Position numbers and translations under genes: made by a program. The notes beneath the pieces are model-generated. The model was given only the letters and a program-made list of their open reading frames with translations. It ran no database searches and was not told the DNA's origin. Positions 62,349 to 64,000 of a stretch of 64,000 nt of DNA are shown here, piece after piece. This stretch comes from Nocardia abscessus NBRC 100374. GTDB taxonomy: Bacteria; Actinomycetota; Actinomycetes; Mycobacteriales; Mycobacteriaceae. The first letter of the stretch is position 1; every line of letters starts with the position of its first letter. The DNA lies in the NCBI RefSeq assembly GCF_000308455.1, contig NZ_BAFP01000274.1:186001-250000 (forward strand). Reading direction: 5' to 3'.

Positions 62349-62431
62349 CGCCGCGTCCTGTATCTCCGCGTCATCCGGCAGCTGCCGCGGTCAACGCTTT
62401 CTCGGCGTCCGGCCCGGGGTCGGAGATTCGA

Positions 62432-63667
62432 TCAGTTCTCGGGTGCGAGATCGGGAGCGATTCCCAATCGCCAGGCCAGCCCGCGCAGGTCGCGTCCCCC
62501 GGCGTCGCGACGGGCCGAGCGGAGGACGTCGGCGACCGCTTCGCGGGCGAGTACATCGGCGTGGACACGTTGCGGCGCAAGCTGTTCGGCTCGCAGAAGT
62601 ACCTGAACGCCTTTGTCGCGGCTGGTGGGATCGGTCAGCAACGCGCGACCGACTTCCATGTAGAACTCCGCTTGCCGAGCTTTGCTGGGGATCGTGGCAA
62701 CATCGACTCCGCGCGCACTCTCGGCCACCTTCGCACCGTCTCCGAACTCCAGTCCGATGCATGCGCGCCAGATTCCTACGTTCGGTGCGCCGAACCACAT
62801 GCGGCCGAACGCGCCGGTCTCGGTGTCCATGCGCCCGGCCAGTGCGGCGGCTTCGTTCAAGTGCGTGTCGGCGGTGGATCGGTCGCCTTGGACTGCTGAC
62901 GCGAGCGCCGCCGACAGGTGCAGCATTCCGGACGCTTGCAGTACCTCACCGTCGTCGAGGTGCGGGTTCAGTTCATCGATGCAGCGCACCGCACGCCGGT
63001 ACTGCTCGGGACGCGACAGCCCGCCGGTGGCATCACCACGGAGCCAGGTGGTGAACCCCGCCCATGCGGGCGATTCCAGTAGAGCGGCGCACTCCTGCGC
63101 GGCTTTGGCTGCCAGCAGCGGCAGGCCCCGCCCGCCGAGTCGCTTGGTGACCCACATCGCCGCCGAGTAGCACTGGATCATGCCGAGCAGCGCGTCGCGC
63201 CGATGTTCGGGTGAGCGGGCATGGACCGCGTGCAACTCGGCCAGGAACTCCGGTACCACACGCGCCTGTTCGGCGTAGTCGGCGCGTTGCTGGGAGTCGG
63301 CCAGCCGCTTCAGGTCTGCGGTGATCGCGGGCCAGTCACGGACCGTGCCTCCTGGGTCTTCTCCGAGCTCGTACACATCGAGCGCGCGTTCGATCGCCAC
63401 GACTCCGGCATGGGCGGCTTCATTGCCGTCGGCAGGTGAACCCGCCTGCCAGGGCGCCGGATAAAACTCCGATGGTGATACCCGCAGCGCCCGGGCCAGC
63501 GCCTCGAGGGTGGCCCTGTTGGATAGGGCTTGCTCCCCGCGCTCGAGCCGTCCGAGATAACCGAAGCTGATCCCGGCCAGGCCCGCGACAACCTCGAGGC
63601 TTTGCCCGCGCCACGCCCGGATCTCGCGCAGTCTGCGTCCGACTTCGTTCGGGGGAATGTCGTTCAT
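62432..63667 (-). CDS. XRE-family regulator with TPR-like domain
   Basis: 411 residues from ATG 63667 (GGAGGAG upstream). HTH ~8-70 (VGRRLREIRAWRGQSLEVVA, GLAGISFGYLGRLERGEQAL, LRVSPSEFY). The rest is helical (IQCYSAAMWVTKRLG, LHLSAALASAVQGDRSTADT, GIWRACIGLE). Related in build to the regulators at 26,396 and 32,289 but not specifically similar. Target unknown. Confidence 0.82.
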   Translation of the reverse strand: MNDIPPNEVGRRLREIRAWRGQSLEVVAGLAGISFGYLGRLERGEQALSNRATLEALARALRVSPSEFYPAPWQAGSPADGNEAAHAGVVAIERALDVYELGEDPGGTVRDWPAITADLKRLADSQQRADYAEQARVVPEFLAELHAVHARSPEHRRDALLGMIQCYSAAMWVTKRLGGRGLPLLAAKAAQECAALLESPAWAGFTTWLRGDATGGLSRPEQYRRAVRCIDELNPHLDDGEVLQASGMLHLSAALASAVQGDRSTADTHLNEAAALAGRMDTETGAFGRMWFGAPNVGIWRACIGLEFGDGAKVAESARGVDVATIPSKARQAEFYMEVGRALLTDPTSRDKGVQVLLRAEQLAPQRVHADVLAREAVADVLRSARRDAGGRDLRGLAWRLGIAPDLAPEN

Positions 63668-63756
63668 GGCGTGCTCCTCCGCCGTTGGCTTACCCACTTG
63701 TGACGGTACCGGGACAACTAGAACACTGCCGTCGAGACAGCCGATGGCGCGGCGGC

Positions 63757-63921
63757 TCAGTGGCGTCGCTTCGGTGTGGGTACCGGTTTCCGACGGGCGA
63801 GCAGGGGGTTCGCCGGATCGCGCCTCGCTTCGAGTTGCCGTCGGGTCGGGTTTCGGGGATCCTGGATGGTCACGGGCGCAGGTAGCACACCGCGCTCTAC
63901 CTTCGGGTTCAGTTCACCCAT
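63757..63921 (-). CDS. Small basic protein
   Basis: 54 residues from ATG 63921, ending in a strongly basic tail (LLARRKPVPTPKRRH). Pro- and Arg-rich, probably unstructured. Its ATG overlaps the end of another very short frame upstream. It lies 89 bp upstream of, and co-directional with, the XRE regulator. Not recognised; supported by composition only. Confidence 0.4.
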   Translation of the reverse strand: MGELNPKVERGVLPAPVTIQDPRNPTRRQLEARRDPANPLLARRKPVPTPKRRH

Positions 63922-64000
63922 CCGCTACGATCCCGGTGCTCTTTGTCCGGATCTGGTTCATCGTCGGTTACCTGGTGGCGCTACCGTTTCCGGTACGCGG

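Overview
The window is GC-rich (about 70%) actinobacterial chromosome. Several features point to Nocardia or a close mycolic-acid relative: a complete conservon operon with its two P450s, a mycolate-type (CMAS-like) methyltransferase, abundant P450s, small Nocardia-style secreted proteins, deazaflavin (F420)-type oxidoreductases and a PucR-controlled proline catabolic operon. Genus assignment is inference; no rRNA or tRNA gene is present.

Left part (1-9.2 kb). A metal-chelate transport operon (small ORF, ENTS-like MFS exporter, 22-codon mini-ORF, ABC ATPase) runs off the left edge. It diverges from a secreted protein across a spacer with two Fur/Zur-like boxes. Next come a MarR regulator with a divergent NAD(P)-binding protein, an SDR epimerase, a small conserved protein, a secreted lipase, a small membrane protein and a PaaI thioesterase.

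9.2-19.7 kb. Two divergent operons, fenced by strong hairpins, look like one lipid biosynthetic cluster. The minus arm has a fatty acyl-AMP ligase, a di-iron protein, a hotdog thioesterase, a stand-alone ACP, a CMAS-like methyltransferase and an acyl-ACP desaturase. The plus arm has three P450s and an FAD-dependent oxidoreductase. The gene set suggests loading of a fatty acid on the ACP, desaturation, methylation or cyclopropanation, repeated oxidation and hydrolytic release. I recognise no described cluster with exactly this content.

19.7-37.3 kb. After two RNHCP proteins, a Nudix hydrolase and an SDR, an 8.7-kb integrative element (22,806-31,498) splits a MmyB-like XRE regulator. The 3' part of that gene lies at 22.1-22.8 kb and the 5' part at 31.5-31.66 kb. 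A 7-bp core (CCCCGGC) is repeated at both ends and a large serine integrase sits next to the right end. Cargo: a six-gene operon (two small proteins, a conserved protein, a resolvase-like protein, a methyltransferase, a CYTH protein), a divergent XRE/TPR regulator with a palindromic operator, an APH-like kinase, and a non-coding block with 12-bp tandem repeats and duplicated palindromes. Immediately right (31.7-37.1 kb) is a second accessory block with paralogues of two element genes, an XRE-flavoprotein pair and a coiled-coil protein with a PD-(D/E)XK-like nuclease motif.

37.3-48.9 kb. GFA-type enzyme, VOC protein, DUF4870 membrane protein, three secreted proteins, an AraC regulator, then the conservon (CvnA-B-C-D plus a CYP157-like P450 lacking the ExxR arginine and a second P450).

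48.9-64 kb. XRE-like regulator, two F420-type oxidoreductases, MFS exporter with GntR regulator, amidase, amino-acid permease, proline dehydrogenase/P5C dehydrogenase with divergent PucR regulator, an AraC pseudogene, a Ser/Thr kinase with a duplicated extracellular sensor, an XRE/TPR regulator and a small basic protein.
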